From positions 143,114-207,113 of the forward strand of contig NZ_JAGINO010000010.1 of the NCBI RefSeq assembly GCF_017876115.1: a stretch of DNA of 64,000 bases. Direction: 5' to 3'. The notes beneath the pieces are model-generated. The model ran no database searches, was not told where the DNA came from, and saw only the letters and a program-made list of their open reading frames with translations. This DNA comes from Azospirillum picis (GTDB lineage: Bacteria > Pseudomonadota > Alphaproteobacteria > Azospirillales > Azospirillaceae). Shown one piece after another: positions 26,124 to 34,895 of the stretch. Numbering within the stretch: the stretch's first letter is position 1; every line of letters begins with the position of its first letter. The translations under genes were made by a program, and so were the position numbers.

Positions 26124-28091
26124 TCAGTAGGCTCCGGAAGGAAGGGGAGACGGCGCGCCGTTCGCAGCGCCGCCAGCGTAGGATGGGGTCGGGCCGCTGA
26201 TCGCCGCCATCGCCTCACGCGCCAGCGCCCGGCCGTCGGCATCAAGCCCGACCGCCTTCAGGGTGGCGGCGATGCGGGCCACCACCACCGGCGGCACGCC
26301 GGCCGGGCCGGCTTCGCCCAGCAGCAGAAGGGCGGCGGCCACCGTCTCGCCGATCCGGTCGCCCGCAGCGGCCTCGCCCAGCCGCTGCCAGAGCGCGGGG
26401 TCGACGCCGGCGTCGCTGCCGGAAGGAGGGCCGGCGCCGTCGGTCGCCGTCATCCAGGCCTCGTCGGGCACGGCGATGCCCATCGCCTGCAACAGGGCGA
26501 GCTGGCCGGCGATGCGGGCGCGCGCCGGGCCGTCGGCGCCGCGCAGCACCTCGTCGAGCCAGGCGGACAGCGCCTGCGGATCGGCGGTTCCGCCCCCGCC
26601 GCTTCCGGTCATGCTCCGCCCGGTGGCGGCCAACGCCAGTGGCCACAGCCAGGCGCAGTCGGCGGCGCTCCTGCTGCGCAGCGCGAAATCGTGCCAGCGT
26701 CCCGCTTGGTCGAGCCGTCCCAGCGCATAATAGAGCCGGGCGGCGGCCGGGGCGAGCACCGCCGCGTCGCCGCTCGGCGACAGGCTGTCGAGCAGCCCGG
26801 CGGCGGCGCTGCCGACCGGCCCGGCCGCCAGCCGCGGGTCCACCAGCTCCACCGCCAGCCCGGCCAGCGCGACGCGCCGGCGACCGTCCATCGCCGCCGC
26901 CATCGCCTGGTGCACCAGCGCGCGGGTGCGGGCGCCGCGGTCGCGGCGGGCGAGGTCGGACAGGCGCAGAAGCTCGTCGCCCCTGGGCGGCACCTGGGCA
27001 TAGAGATCCAGGAGCTGGCGGGCGTCGAGGAACAGTGCCGCCGCCGCGCGCTCGCCCGCGGCGGCGCGGGTGGACGGGTCGGTCGAGGGGTTGGTGGCGA
27101 CGGCGGCCAGAGCCTGCGGGTTCTCCAGCGGCAGGCGGTCGGGCGGCAGGCCGATGCGGGCCATGCGCATCGCGGTGAGCGTCAGGGCGGGACCGTCGGG
27201 ATCGCCCGGCCCGGCCAATCCCGGAGCCAATGCCCGCGCCGGCGGCGGCGCGGCACCGGCCAGGGCCTCCCCGATGGGAAGGAAGGGATCGGATCTCCCT
27301 CCCTCCCGCAGCTTCGCCAGCGCCTGGTCGGCGCCGGCGCGATCGCCGACCCGGGCACGGCAGAGCAGCGCCAGCTTCGTCCAGTAGGAGGAGGCGAAGC
27401 CCTTGCCGCGCTCCAGTGCGCGCTGGCAATCGATGCCGCCGCGCACCAGCTCGGCGTCGGTCAGCGCCCGCGCGGCGGCCTCATCGCCAGCCAGCGCCGC
27501 GGGCAGCAGGGCCGCCAGTTCGGCGGCACCGGCAGGATCGCCGATCCGCGCCAGCTTCTCGACGCGCAGCGCGCCGAAGCGGCGTGGCGCGGACTCCCCG
27601 CCGGCCGCCGGAGAACCGGCGCTGAGCAACAGGCGGCGCTCCAGCGCCTTGGCGGCGGGGGAGGGGGTGTCGACGGGCAGGGCGGCGATCAGGGGAAGCA
27701 GGTCCGCCCGGCCGATGCCGCGCCAGGGGTCGGCGCCCAGCCCTTGGGGACCGCGCAGCACCCCGGCTCCGTCGGGATCCGGCGGTGCGGAGGCCTCGCC
27801 CCCGGCCGTCCCCGGCGGGGATGCCGGCTGGGCCGCCGGAAGAGCGGGTGCCAGGACGGGCGGTGCCAGGACGGGCGATGGGGCAGGGGGCGCCAGGGCG
27901 GGCAGTGGCGGAGCGGGCTGGGCCGCATCCGGGGTCAGCCGGATCGGCGGCCCGAAGGCCTGCGCGGCGGCGGCAAGGCTCCAGCCGGCCGCCAGCAGGC
28001 CGGCCACCAGCGGTCCGGTCCGCCGGACGGTTCCCGCCGCGACGCTTGCGGCGACGGCCGGTGGCGGCTGCTCAGCGCGGGAAGCGCTCAT
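26124..28091 (-). CDS. Large exported or membrane-anchored protein of unknown function
   Basis: 655 residues; no family recognised. A basic start and hydrophobic segment (TGPLVAGLLAAGWSLAAAAQ, about 25-45) act as signal peptide or anchor. A Pro/Ala-rich linker (about 50-120) follows. The remainder is almost wholly Ala/Leu/Arg/Asp helical sequence with recurring pairs such as AAAALFLDARQLLDLYAQV and LVHQAMAAAMDGRRRVALAG, like an alpha-solenoid or TPR-like repeat protein with degenerate repeats. The start at 28091 overlaps the previous gene by 20 bp, so it is coupled to it; xerD follows 18 bp later. Confidence 0.7.
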   Translation of the reverse strand: MSASRAEQPPPAVAASVAAGTVRRTGPLVAGLLAAGWSLAAAAQAFGPPIRLTPDAAQPAPPLPALAPPAPSPVLAPPVLAPALPAAQPASPPGTAGGEASAPPDPDGAGVLRGPQGLGADPWRGIGRADLLPLIAALPVDTPSPAAKALERRLLLSAGSPAAGGESAPRRFGALRVEKLARIGDPAGAAELAALLPAALAGDEAAARALTDAELVRGGIDCQRALERGKGFASSYWTKLALLCRARVGDRAGADQALAKLREGGRSDPFLPIGEALAGAAPPPARALAPGLAGPGDPDGPALTLTAMRMARIGLPPDRLPLENPQALAAVATNPSTDPSTRAAAGERAAAALFLDARQLLDLYAQVPPRGDELLRLSDLARRDRGARTRALVHQAMAAAMDGRRRVALAGLAVELVDPRLAAGPVGSAAAGLLDSLSPSGDAAVLAPAAARLYYALGRLDQAGRWHDFALRSRSAADCAWLWPLALAATGRSMTGSGGGGTADPQALSAWLDEVLRGADGPARARIAGQLALLQAMGIAVPDEAWMTATDGAGPPSGSDAGVDPALWQRLGEAAAGDRIGETVAAALLLLGEAGPAGVPPVVVARIAATLKAVGLDADGRALAREAMAAISGPTPSYAGGAANGAPSPLPSGAY

Positions 28092-28212
28092 CGGGCAGGA
28101 CCTTCTCCACCGTCTTCGATGGAGCCGGCAGATCCCACGATGCAAGGAAGACCATGCCACCGGCGATCACCAGCAACAGAAGGACGACGAGAATGGAGAG
28201 AAACCGGCTCAT
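28072..28212 (-). CDS. 46-residue single-pass membrane protein
   Basis: MSRFLSILVVLLLLVIAG and the following residues form one strong N-terminal membrane segment (about 5-24), with a short, Lys/Glu-containing tail ending in DERFPR. The gene overlaps the start of the large unknown gene by 20 bp, so the two are likely translated together and may interact. Family unknown. Confidence 0.65.
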   Translation of the reverse strand: MSRFLSILVVLLLLVIAGGMVFLASWDLPAPSKTVEKVLPDERFPR

Positions 28213-28563
28213 GGCACCAAGGACGCGTTGTGTCGGAAGGACTGTCGGACGGGGCGGGCCTAGCACGGTCGGGGACCGCAGGGCTTGGGACAAGCAAGGG
28301 CATTTCTGCTAAAGCATCCGCGACCCGGCCGCAGCGGCACCCGGCGATCGGGTGCGCCGTCTGGCGGCGGCGGCAGTGTAGCCACAGGTCGGAGCGGCAC
28401 GCAACCCGCCCACCGGCCTAATGGAGATGGCCGGCGCGCTTGTGCCGGGTCGGGGCGCGCGGGTATGAGTGATGTCTGTTGCAGCGTCGTGACGGCCGTC
28501 CGGCGGACCTGGCGGGGGCGGAGCAGATGGTGCGGGTGGCACGGGTGCGGATCGGGTGACGTG
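28213..28563. other. Divergent promoter region, small membrane gene versus aroK
   Basis: About 350 bp without a convincing gene. It must contain promoters for both directions; no clear -35/-10 pairs stand out in the GC-rich background. An in-frame ATG for aroK exists at 28466 but the sequence from there to 28564 encodes a Cys/Trp/Arg-rich stretch unlike the family. Confidence 0.45.
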
Positions 28564-29244
28564 ATGGGAGTGCGCAAGGCGATGACGGCCCGGCCGGCCG
28601 GAACGGTGGAAGACGCGGAGCCGCTGCTGCCGCGCACCGTGGTGCTGGTCGGGTTGATGGGGGCCGGCAAGAGCGCCATCGGCCGCCGGCTGGCCTCGCG
28701 CCTGCACCTGGCCTTCCGCGATGCCGATACCGAGATCGAGTCCGCGGCCGGTTGCAGCATCGCCGAAATCTTCGCCCGCGACGGCGAGCCCGTCTTCCGC
28801 TCGGTCGAGCGCCGCATCATCACCCGGCTGGTGCGGGACGAGCCGGTCCATATCCTGGCCACCGGCGGCGGTGCCTTCATGGATCCGGAGACGCGTGCCG
28901 CGATCCGCGAGCATGCCGTGTCGGTATGGCTGCGTGCCGAACTCGACGTGCTGGTCGCCCGGACCGCACGGCGCACCCACCGGCCGCTTCTGAACCAGGG
29001 CGACCCGCGCGCCATCCTGGGCCGGCTGATGGAGCAGCGCTACCCCATCTACGCCGAGGCCGACCTGACGGTGGTCAGTGACGAGCAGCCGCCGGAGGTG
29101 ACGGTGGAGCTGGTGATCGGTGCGCTGGAGGCGCATTTCGGCGTCGTCCTGCCCCACCGCGGCGGCTCAGGGGGCGGCTCAGGGGGCGGCTCCGGGGGCG
29201 GGCATGGCCGGGGCGGGCGCCCCGGCAAGGCCGATGCCGGCTGA
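28564..29244 (+). CDS. aroK: Shikimate kinase
   Basis: Phosphorylates shikimate in the aromatic pathway. The P-loop is [16 protein letters not shown] (about 28-43); shikimate contacts are in FRDADTEIE and ATGGGAFMD; the lid Arg is in RTHRPLL. The core ends near residue 198. After it the protein has an unusual tail, [14 protein letters not shown] plus a basic end, from a 12-bp repeat. Start chosen at ATG 28564; GTG 28561 and ATG 28582 are alternatives. aroB follows 48 bp later, the standard operon. Confidence 0.93.
   Translation: MGVRKAMTARPAGTVEDAEPLLPRTVVLVGLMGAGKSAIGRRLASRLHLAFRDADTEIESAAGCSIAEIFARDGEPVFRSVERRIITRLVRDEPVHILATGGGAFMDPETRAAIREHAVSVWLRAELDVLVARTARRTHRPLLNQGDPRAILGRLMEQRYPIYAEADLTVVSDEQPPEVTVELVIGALEAHFGVVLPHRGGSGGGSGGGSGGGHGRGGRPGKADAG
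29161..29196 (+). repeat. 12-bp tandem repeat, three copies, in the aroK tail
   Basis: GGCGGCTCAGGG occurs at 29161 and 29173 and GGCGGCTCCGGG at 29185. In frame it encodes a Gly-Gly-Ser-Gly tail after the shikimate kinase fold. Confidence 0.85.
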
Positions 29245-29292
29245 CCGCTCGACGCCGTCCTCCACGAAACGCCAGACCTGCGGAACCATCCG

Positions 29293-30426
29293 ATGACCAT
29301 CGCTCCCGCTTCCATCGACACCGTCCGCCTCGACCTCGGCGCCCGCAGCTACGACATCCTGGTCGGCGACGGCGTGCTGGCGGAGGCCGGCGAGCGGATC
29401 GCCGCCGTCACCCGCGGCCGGGCGCCCATCGTGGTGACCGACGCCAACGTGGCGCCGCTGCACCTCGCCACGCTCGACGCGGCGATGGCGAAGGCCGGGA
29501 TCGCGCCGCAGCCGGCCATCGTGCTGCCGGCCGGCGAGAAGACGAAGGATTTCGGGCATTTCCAGCAGTTGATGGACGAGGTGCTCGGCCGTGGGATCGA
29601 GCGGTCCACCGTGCTGCTGGCGCTGGGCGGCGGGGTGATCGGCGACATCACCGGCTTCGCCGCCGCCTCCGCGCTGCGCGGCATCGATTTCGTCCAGGTC
29701 CCGACGACGCTGCTGAGCCAGGTCGACAGCTCGGTCGGCGGCAAGACCGGCATCAACAGCCGGCACGGCAAGAACCTGGTCGGCGCCTTCCACCAGCCGC
29801 GGCTGGTCATCGCCGACACCGCGACCCTCGACACCCTGCCGCGGCGCGAGGTGCTGGCCGGCTATGCCGAGGTGGTGAAGTACGGCCTGATCCGGCAGCC
29901 CGGCTTCTTCTCGTGGCTGGAGGAGAACGGCCACCGCGTGGTCGCGGGCGACAGCGACGCGCGACGCCATGCGGTGACGGTGAGCTGCCGCGCCAAGGCC
30001 GACATCGTCGGCGTCGACGAACGCGAGAGCGGCGACCGCGCGCTGCTGAACCTCGGCCATACCTTCGGCCATGCGCTGGAGGCGGCGACCGGCTTCGGCC
30101 AGACGCTCCTCCACGGTGAGGCGGTGGCGATCGGCATGGTGCTGGCTTTCGACCTGTCGGTCCGGCTCGGCCTTTGCCCGGCGGCGGACGCCGCCCGCGC
30201 CCGCGCCCATCTCGCCGCCGTCGGCCTGCCGGTGCGCCCGGCCGACATCGCGGGCGTCGCCTGGGACGTCGACGGGCTGGTGCGCTCCATGGCCAAGGAC
30301 AAGAAGGTCCAGGACGGCCGCATCACCTTCATCCTGGCCGACCGCATCGGCAACGCCTTCACCCGCCGCGACGTCGACGCCGCCGCCGTCCGGGCCGTGC
30401 TGGAGGAAGCGGTCGCCCCGGCCTGA
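29293..30426 (+). CDS. aroB: 3-dehydroquinate synthase
   Basis: Second enzyme of the shikimate pathway, NAD- and metal-dependent. 377 residues with VLPAGEKTKDFG, ALGGGVIGDITGFAAA (NAD-binding Gly-rich), TTLLSQVDSSVGGKTGIN, AEVVKYGLI and NLGHTFGHALEAATGF; the metal ligands are the Glu of AEVVK and the two His of the GHTFGH region and LLHGEAV. Complete and canonical. A palindrome follows directly after the stop. Confidence 0.97.
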   Translation: MTIAPASIDTVRLDLGARSYDILVGDGVLAEAGERIAAVTRGRAPIVVTDANVAPLHLATLDAAMAKAGIAPQPAIVLPAGEKTKDFGHFQQLMDEVLGRGIERSTVLLALGGGVIGDITGFAAASALRGIDFVQVPTTLLSQVDSSVGGKTGINSRHGKNLVGAFHQPRLVIADTATLDTLPRREVLAGYAEVVKYGLIRQPGFFSWLEENGHRVVAGDSDARRHAVTVSCRAKADIVGVDERESGDRALLNLGHTFGHALEAATGFGQTLLHGEAVAIGMVLAFDLSVRLGLCPAADAARARAHLAAVGLPVRPADIAGVAWDVDGLVRSMAKDKKVQDGRITFILADRIGNAFTRRDVDAAAVRAVLEEAVAPA

Positions 30427-30442
30427 ACCTGCATTTGCAGGT
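30427..30442. promoter_or_regulatory. 16-bp palindrome right after aroB
   Basis: ACCTGCA (30427-30433), TT, TGCAGGT (30436-30442) form a perfect inverted repeat starting one base after the aroB stop. The 2-nt spacer is too tight for an RNA hairpin loop without opening pairs, so a DNA-binding site is as likely as a terminator. Confidence 0.4.
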
Positions 30443-30612
30443 GGGTTCCATAGGGGCGAAGGGCGATTGCGCTGGTGCGTGAGGGTACAGATATTCCGTT
30501 CTATTGACGATCTGTAGTGCAAGCTGACAGAATTGGCGTGCCGCGGTGACACATCGCGGCCGAGTGCATCGTTCGTCCACAAAACCTGGCCACTTCGAGG
30601 GAGAGGGGACAC

Positions 30613-31074
30613 ATGCCGACACGCCGACTGATGCCCGACGTCATCAAGAACCAGACGCTTTCCTGCCTTCCACCCGACGCGACGGCCCGCGACGCCGCCC
30701 TGCTGATGGCCGAGCGGCGCATTGCCGCTGTCCTGGTCACCGAGGGGCGGACGCTGAAGGGGATCGTCACCGAGCGGGACATGACGGTGCGGGTGGTCGC
30801 GGCCGGGCTCGACCCCGACACCACGCCGCTGTCGGTGGTGATGACCGCCGATCCCGACACGCTGGAGCCGTCTGCCGCCGCCATCGCGGCGCTCGACCTG
30901 ATGGAGCGTTACCATTACCGCCACCTGCCCATCGCCGTGGATGGCGAGGCGGTCGGCATGGTCTCGATCCGCGACCTGTTCGCCGTGGTGCGCGCGCATC
31001 TCGAGGACGAACTCCGCAGCCGTGAGGCCTACATGTTCGGCTCCGGCTATTCGGCGGACGCCAGCGTCGGCTGA
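30613..31074 (+). CDS. CBS-domain pair protein
   Basis: 153 residues with two CBS motifs forming a Bateman module: the first includes TARDAALLMAERRIAAVLVT and LKGIVTERDMTVRVVA, the second SAAAIAALDLMERYHYRHLP and AVGMVSIRDLFAVV. These bind adenosyl ligands (AMP, ATP, NAD) and sense energy state. No partner domain is fused, so the target is unknown. 186 bp of spacer separates it from aroB, so it probably has its own promoter. Confidence 0.9.
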   Translation: MPTRRLMPDVIKNQTLSCLPPDATARDAALLMAERRIAAVLVTEGRTLKGIVTERDMTVRVVAAGLDPDTTPLSVVMTADPDTLEPSAAAIAALDLMERYHYRHLPIAVDGEAVGMVSIRDLFAVVRAHLEDELRSREAYMFGSGYSADASVG

Positions 31075-31208
31075 CGCGGCGGGGGCGAGGTTGACGCAAG
31101 GGTAATGCTGCGTTGCGGTGGGGCCGGGTTGACCGGGCGCCCGGCCCCACCGATAGTCGATGATACGCCATCCTGGCCGCATGACGGCCGCCAGACCTGG
31201 AAAGCCCG

Positions 31209-31826
31209 ATGTCCGCGACCTCGCTGTCCGCCCCCGCCGAGCGCGAGCCGATCCATACGCGCCGCGTCACCTGCCAGGGGTTCCGCCGTGCCGACGGGCT
31301 GTGGGACATCGAAGGCCACCTGACCGATGTGAAGAGCTACGGCTTCCACACGGAGGAGCGCGGGCATCTCGATCCCGGCACGCCGATCCACCAGATGTGG
31401 ATGCGGCTGACCGTCGACGACAAGCTGACCGTCATGGCGGTGGAGGCGGTGACCCAGGACAGCCCCTATCGCGCCTGCGGCAGCATCACGCCGAGCTTCC
31501 AGCAACTCGTCGGCCTGCGCGTCGGTCCGGGCTGGACCCGTGCGGTGAAGGAGCGGCTGGGCGGGCCGAAGGGTTGCACCCATCTGGTCGAGCTGCTCGG
31601 CCCGCTGGCGACCACCGCTTTCCAGACCGTCTACCCGATCCTCGCCCGCGAGGCGGCGGAGCGTGCCCGGGCAGCCGGCACGCCGCTCCCGGACGACGGC
31701 AAGCGGCCGGTTCTCCTCAACATGTGCCACATCTTCGACAGCAACGGCGAAGTGGTGCGGAGGAACTGGCCGGCCCACTATACCGGCGAGGCCGGCGCGG
31801 AGCGGCGGGAAGAGGCGGCGGAATGA
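31209..31826 (+). CDS. DUF2889 protein
   Basis: 205 residues matching the DUF2889 pattern: IHTRRVTCQGFRRADGLWDI, then EGHLTDVKSYGF, PIHQMWMRLTVDD, and GPKGCTHLVELLGPLATTAF. The conserved Cys and His in KGCTHL are intact. The family occurs widely in proteobacteria; biochemical function is unknown. No export signal. Confidence 0.85.
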   Translation: MSATSLSAPAEREPIHTRRVTCQGFRRADGLWDIEGHLTDVKSYGFHTEERGHLDPGTPIHQMWMRLTVDDKLTVMAVEAVTQDSPYRACGSITPSFQQLVGLRVGPGWTRAVKERLGGPKGCTHLVELLGPLATTAFQTVYPILAREAAERARAAGTPLPDDGKRPVLLNMCHIFDSNGEVVRRNWPAHYTGEAGAERREEAAE

Positions 31827-31865
31827 GAAGGCCGGCCTGACGGCCGGGCGCTGGTCAGGCGTCGG

Positions 31866-32351
31866 TCAGGCGTCGAACCGGGGAGTTGCGGGCGCCGGCA
31901 ACCCGACTGGCGAGGCGGGCGTGGAGAAGGCCGGACCGGCGGCGGGCCTGGCGCCATCGGCCTCCTCCGCGGCGGGCGGCAGTTCGAAGGGCGTGCCGGC
32001 GAACGGGTCGTTGCCGCCATGGCCGGCACGCAGATGCCCATCCTCGGTGCAGGCACGGCGGAAATAGGAGGCGATGAAGACCCTGACCGCCGATGTCAGG
32101 GTGACGTCGGTCTCGTCGGGCATCATGCCGCGGCGGCGGGCCTGCTCCTCGATCCTCTCCTTGATCTGGGTGCACAGCCGGTTGACGGTGAAACCCTCCC
32201 GCCTGCCGATCTCTTCCAGCGCGTCCCACATCGTCGGCTCCAGCCGCATGCTGGTACGGTGTCCGCCGATCATGATGTTCTGGCTTTTCAACGGCTCCAC
32301 GCCCATGCCGGACGAACTCACCCGCTTCTTCTTCGGCCCACGCTTCGCCAT
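31866..32351 (-). CDS. Ribbon-helix-helix DNA-binding protein
   Basis: 161 residues. After a Lys/Arg-rich start (MAKRGPKKKRVSSSG) comes a ribbon-helix-helix domain of the RHH_4 type: HRTSMRLEPTMWDALEEIGR and EGFTVNRLCTQIKERIEE (about 32-72), in which the strand pairs and the two helices bind DNA. A further helical part holds TSAVRVFIASYFRRACTEDG. The tail is disordered. The ATG at 32351 is the first giving a normal start. Likely a repressor that binds palindromes; two palindromes lie upstream (32494, 32517). Confidence 0.8.
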   Translation of the reverse strand: MAKRGPKKKRVSSSGMGVEPLKSQNIMIGGHRTSMRLEPTMWDALEEIGRREGFTVNRLCTQIKERIEEQARRRGMMPDETDVTLTSAVRVFIASYFRRACTEDGHLRAGHGGNDPFAGTPFELPPAAEEADGARPAAGPAFSTPASPVGLPAPATPRFDA

Positions 32352-32493
32352 CCGCAGCCCCTTCCACGAAGCCGCCGGCGGACATGCGAAGAGTGTGTCC
32401 GCCACGGCGCGATACATGGTTGCATGGCGGGTACTGTACTAAACGCTGCGGGAAATGCAACCGAACTCGCGCTGATTACTGCTCCCTCGCCAG

Positions 32494-32528
32494 GAAGTCG
32501 CGACTTCTGGTTGAATGCATATGTATGC
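32494..32528. promoter_or_regulatory. Two palindromes upstream of the RHH gene, possible operators
   Basis: GAAGTCGCGACTTC (32494-32507) is a perfect 14-bp palindrome. GCATATGTATGC (32517-32528) is a second inverted repeat with a 2-bp centre. They lie 143-177 bp before the RHH start codon. RHH dimers bind two-fold sites, so autoregulation is plausible but not shown. Confidence 0.4.
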
Positions 32529-32593
32529 TGTTGCGGCCGGTTCCCGCAACCGTGCCCGGGGGCGCCGAAGGGATCGGCGGCGACCGGTCGGCA

Positions 32594-32627
32594 GGCAGGG
32601 ATCGACGGGCAGGGATCGACAGGCAGG
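32594..32627. repeat. Short direct repeat, 14-bp period
   Basis: GGCAGGGATCGAC at 32594 and 32608, with a partial third copy (GGCAGG) at 32622. Intergenic, between bolA and the RHH gene. Confidence 0.6.
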
Positions 32628-32674
32628 AGGGGCGGGAGCGGGGCCGTGGACCGCGGACCGTGGTGGCCGGGCTT

Positions 32675-32950
32675 TCAGAAGCCGGCTTCCCCCGGCGCGC
32701 CGGTGGTCAGGCCCAGCGCATGGACACGCTCGCGCAGTTCCTCCGCCAGAAGGGCATAGACCATGCGCTGGCGCTCCACCCGCGACTTGCCGGTGAAGGC
32801 GGCGGAGACGACGGTGACGTGGAAATGGGTCTCGCCGGCGGCATCGGCTCCGGCATGACCGGCATGGCGGGCTGAGTCGTCGACGATCTCCAGCCGCTCG
32901 GGCGTCAATCCGGCGGTCAGCTTCTCGCGGATGCGGGTGGCGTATTCCAT
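32675..32950 (-). CDS. BolA family protein
   Basis: 91 residues with the BolA fold: [22 protein letters not shown], the DSARHAGH segment with conserved His, [20 protein letters not shown] (the class signature) and [11 protein letters not shown]. BolA proteins work with monothiol glutaredoxins in iron-sulfur trafficking and iron sensing. The J-domain gene lies divergently 189 bp away. grxD is not adjacent in this window. Confidence 0.92.
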   Translation of the reverse strand: MEYATRIREKLTAGLTPERLEIVDDSARHAGHAGADAAGETHFHVTVVSAAFTGKSRVERQRMVYALLAEELRERVHALGLTTGAPGEAGF

Positions 32951-33139
32951 TGGGGTTCCCTACTGCTTTCGCCGTCGTGCCCGGCGCCGTGCCCGGTGGC
33001 GTGCCCGGTGGCGCGGCATCGCCGGAAAGGAGAGGGTTTCACACCGCTTCTGTCAAGCGCCCGGGTCTGCGGATTACGGATGACGGAAGCCCGATTCGGC
33101 GCGCTTGCCAGAGGCTCCGGCTCTTCCCATACTTGCCCG

Positions 33140-33724
33140 ATGACCAGGAACCGCGCCCGCTCCAGTTACGACAGCTATGCAGCACCGCGTGCTGCCACCC
33201 GTGTGTGCGACCATCCCGATTGCGTGGCCGAAGGCGAATATCGCGCGCCGAAAGGCCGCAACACCCTCAACGAATACTGGTGGTTCTGCCTGGATCATGT
33301 CCGGGAATACAACCGGGCCTGGGACTACTACGCCGGCATGTCGACCGACCAGATCGAGGCCGAGGTGCGGCGCGACACCACCTGGCAGCGGCCGAGCTGG
33401 CCGCTCGGCAAATGGGCGACGCAGGAGCGCTTCATCCGCGACCGCGTGGTCAACGGTTTCAGTTTCGAATTCGGCCGTGAGAACGGCAAGACGAACGACG
33501 AGGAAAAGGCGCATCGCCGCCATCATGCCCGGACAGAGGAGGAAAAGGCGCTGGCGGTGCTGGAACTCACTCCACCTGTGGACTTTGCCCGCATCAAGGC
33601 ACGCTATCGGGAACTGGCGAAAAAGCACCATCCTGATGCCAACGGCGGCGACAAGGCGGCGGAAGAACGGTTGAAAGAAATCAATCTGGCCTACAATACG
33701 CTGAAAGCCTGTTATGCTGCCTGA
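33140..33724 (+). CDS. J-domain protein (DnaJ-like co-chaperone)
   Basis: 194 residues. The J domain is at the C-terminus (about 130-194): [20 protein letters not shown], then [20 protein letters not shown] with the essential HPD, and INLAYNTLK. The N-terminal part (about 20-110) has [17 protein letters not shown] and [12 protein letters not shown], with Cys/His pairs that could bind metal. This layout, with J domain last, is typical of an alphaproteobacterial DnaJ-like family. It lies just before cobS, the usual neighbourhood. Confidence 0.88.
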   Translation: MTRNRARSSYDSYAAPRAATRVCDHPDCVAEGEYRAPKGRNTLNEYWWFCLDHVREYNRAWDYYAGMSTDQIEAEVRRDTTWQRPSWPLGKWATQERFIRDRVVNGFSFEFGRENGKTNDEEKAHRRHHARTEEEKALAVLELTPPVDFARIKARYRELAKKHHPDANGGDKAAEERLKEINLAYNTLKACYAA

Positions 33725-33798
33725 AACCCCGTTGGCGGGCCGGGTCAATCCCGCGGCCGCCGGACAACCGACACTCGCTGGAACGTAAGAAACCACCC

Positions 33799-34803
33799 AT
33801 GGCTTCCCAAGGAGCGACCCAGGCCAGCTCGGCCCTGTTCGACCACACGCCCGACACCACCGTCTCGGTGCGCGAGGTCTTCGGCATCGACAGCGACATG
33901 CAGGTGCCGGCTTTCAGCCAGCGCACGGAGCATGTGCCCGACCTCGACAGCGCCTACCGGTTCGACCGCGATACGACGCTGGCCATCCTCGCCGGCTTCG
34001 CCTTCAACCGCCGCGTCATGGTCCAGGGCTATCACGGCACCGGCAAGTCGACCCACATCGAACAGGTGGCGGCGCGGCTGAACTGGCCCTGCATCCGCGT
34101 CAACCTGGACAGCCACATCAGCCGCATCGATCTTATGGGCAAGGATGCCATCGTGCTGCGCGACGGCGTGCAGGTCACCGAGTACCGCGAGGGGATGCTG
34201 CCCTGGGCGCTGCAGCATGCCTGCGCCATGGTGTTCGACGAGTATGACGCCGGCCGTCCCGACGTGATGTTCGTGATCCAGCGCGTGCTGGAGGTGGAAG
34301 GCAAGCTGACGCTGCTCGACCAGAACCGGGTCATCCGCCCGCATCCGGCCTTCCGCCTGTTCGCCACCGCCAACACCGTCGGCCTCGGCGACACCACCGG
34401 CCTCTACCACGGCACCCAGCAGATCAACCAGGGCCAGATGGACCGCTGGAACATCGTGGCGACCCTGAACTACCTGCCGGTCGACGCCGAGGTGAAGATC
34501 GTCCAGGCCAAGGTGCAGTCCTACGACGACGCCAAGGGCCGCGACACGGTGGCCGCCATGGTGCGCCTGGCCGACCTGACCCGCGCCGGCTTCATCAACG
34601 GCGACATCTCCACGGTCATGAGCCCGCGCACGGTCATCACCTGGGCCGAGAACGCGCGCATCTTCAACGACGTCGCCTTCGCCTTCCGCATCACCTTCCT
34701 CAACAAGTGCGACGAGGTGGAGCGGCCGACGGTCGCCGAATACTACCAGCGCTGCTTCGGCGTCGAGCTGCCCGAGACGGGGGTGCAGGCGAACCTCGTG
34801 TGA
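33799..34803 (+). CDS. cobS: Aerobic cobaltochelatase subunit CobS
   Basis: AAA+ ATPase that, with CobT, drives CobN to insert cobalt into hydrogenobyrinic acid a,c-diamide in aerobic B12 synthesis. 334 residues: Walker [15 protein letters not shown] (about 75-88), Walker [15 protein letters not shown], sensor [15 protein letters not shown] and [12 protein letters not shown]. Complete. Its partner cobT, normally next, is 558 bp away, with an inserted cassette between. Confidence 0.95.
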   Translation: MASQGATQASSALFDHTPDTTVSVREVFGIDSDMQVPAFSQRTEHVPDLDSAYRFDRDTTLAILAGFAFNRRVMVQGYHGTGKSTHIEQVAARLNWPCIRVNLDSHISRIDLMGKDAIVLRDGVQVTEYREGMLPWALQHACAMVFDEYDAGRPDVMFVIQRVLEVEGKLTLLDQNRVIRPHPAFRLFATANTVGLGDTTGLYHGTQQINQGQMDRWNIVATLNYLPVDAEVKIVQAKVQSYDDAKGRDTVAAMVRLADLTRAGFINGDISTVMSPRTVITWAENARIFNDVAFAFRITFLNKCDEVERPTVAEYYQRCFGVELPETGVQANLV

Positions 34804-34808
34804 AGTCG

Positions 34809-34850
34809 TATGCCGCGTCCTGTCCTTCGGTGATGTCAGGGCGCGGCATA
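34809..34850 (+). other. Long hairpin just after cobS
   Basis: TATGCCGCG (34809-34817) pairs with CGCGGCATA (34842-34850); a T-G wobble and CCTG (34819-34822) with CAGG (34837-34840) extend it to 14 pairs with a 14-nt loop. It starts 5 bp after the cobS stop codon and ends 9 bp before the left inverted repeat of the cassette. A run of A, not T, follows on the plus strand, so it is not a standard terminator in that direction. It may stabilise the cobS mRNA end or be part of the inserted unit. Confidence 0.5.
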
Positions 34851-34859
34851 AAAGGACTC

Positions 34860-34891
34860 ACACGGATTTCACGGATTAAAACACGGATTTT
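34860..34891 (+). repeat. Left terminal inverted repeat of the cassette
   Basis: ACGGAT occurs at 34862, 34871, 34883 and (just outside) 34892, so spacing is 9, 12, 9. The outer 18 bases, ACACGGATTTCACGGATT, match the right end exactly. Confidence 0.85.
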
Positions 34892-34895
34892 ACGG

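Larger units (their letters stand above)
32352..32674. other. 323-bp upstream region of the RHH gene
   Basis: No gene seen. It is AT-richer near 32400-32530, where two palindromes occur. Nearer the bolA end it has a 14-bp-period direct repeat (32594-32627) made of GGCAGGGATCGAC. Confidence 0.55.

Noticed and set aside
24744..28421. Very long plus-strand open frame across xerD and its neighbour
   Set aside because: It is rich in Gly, Arg, Gln and His with no domain, and lies opposite two well-supported genes. Such mirror frames are expected at this GC content.
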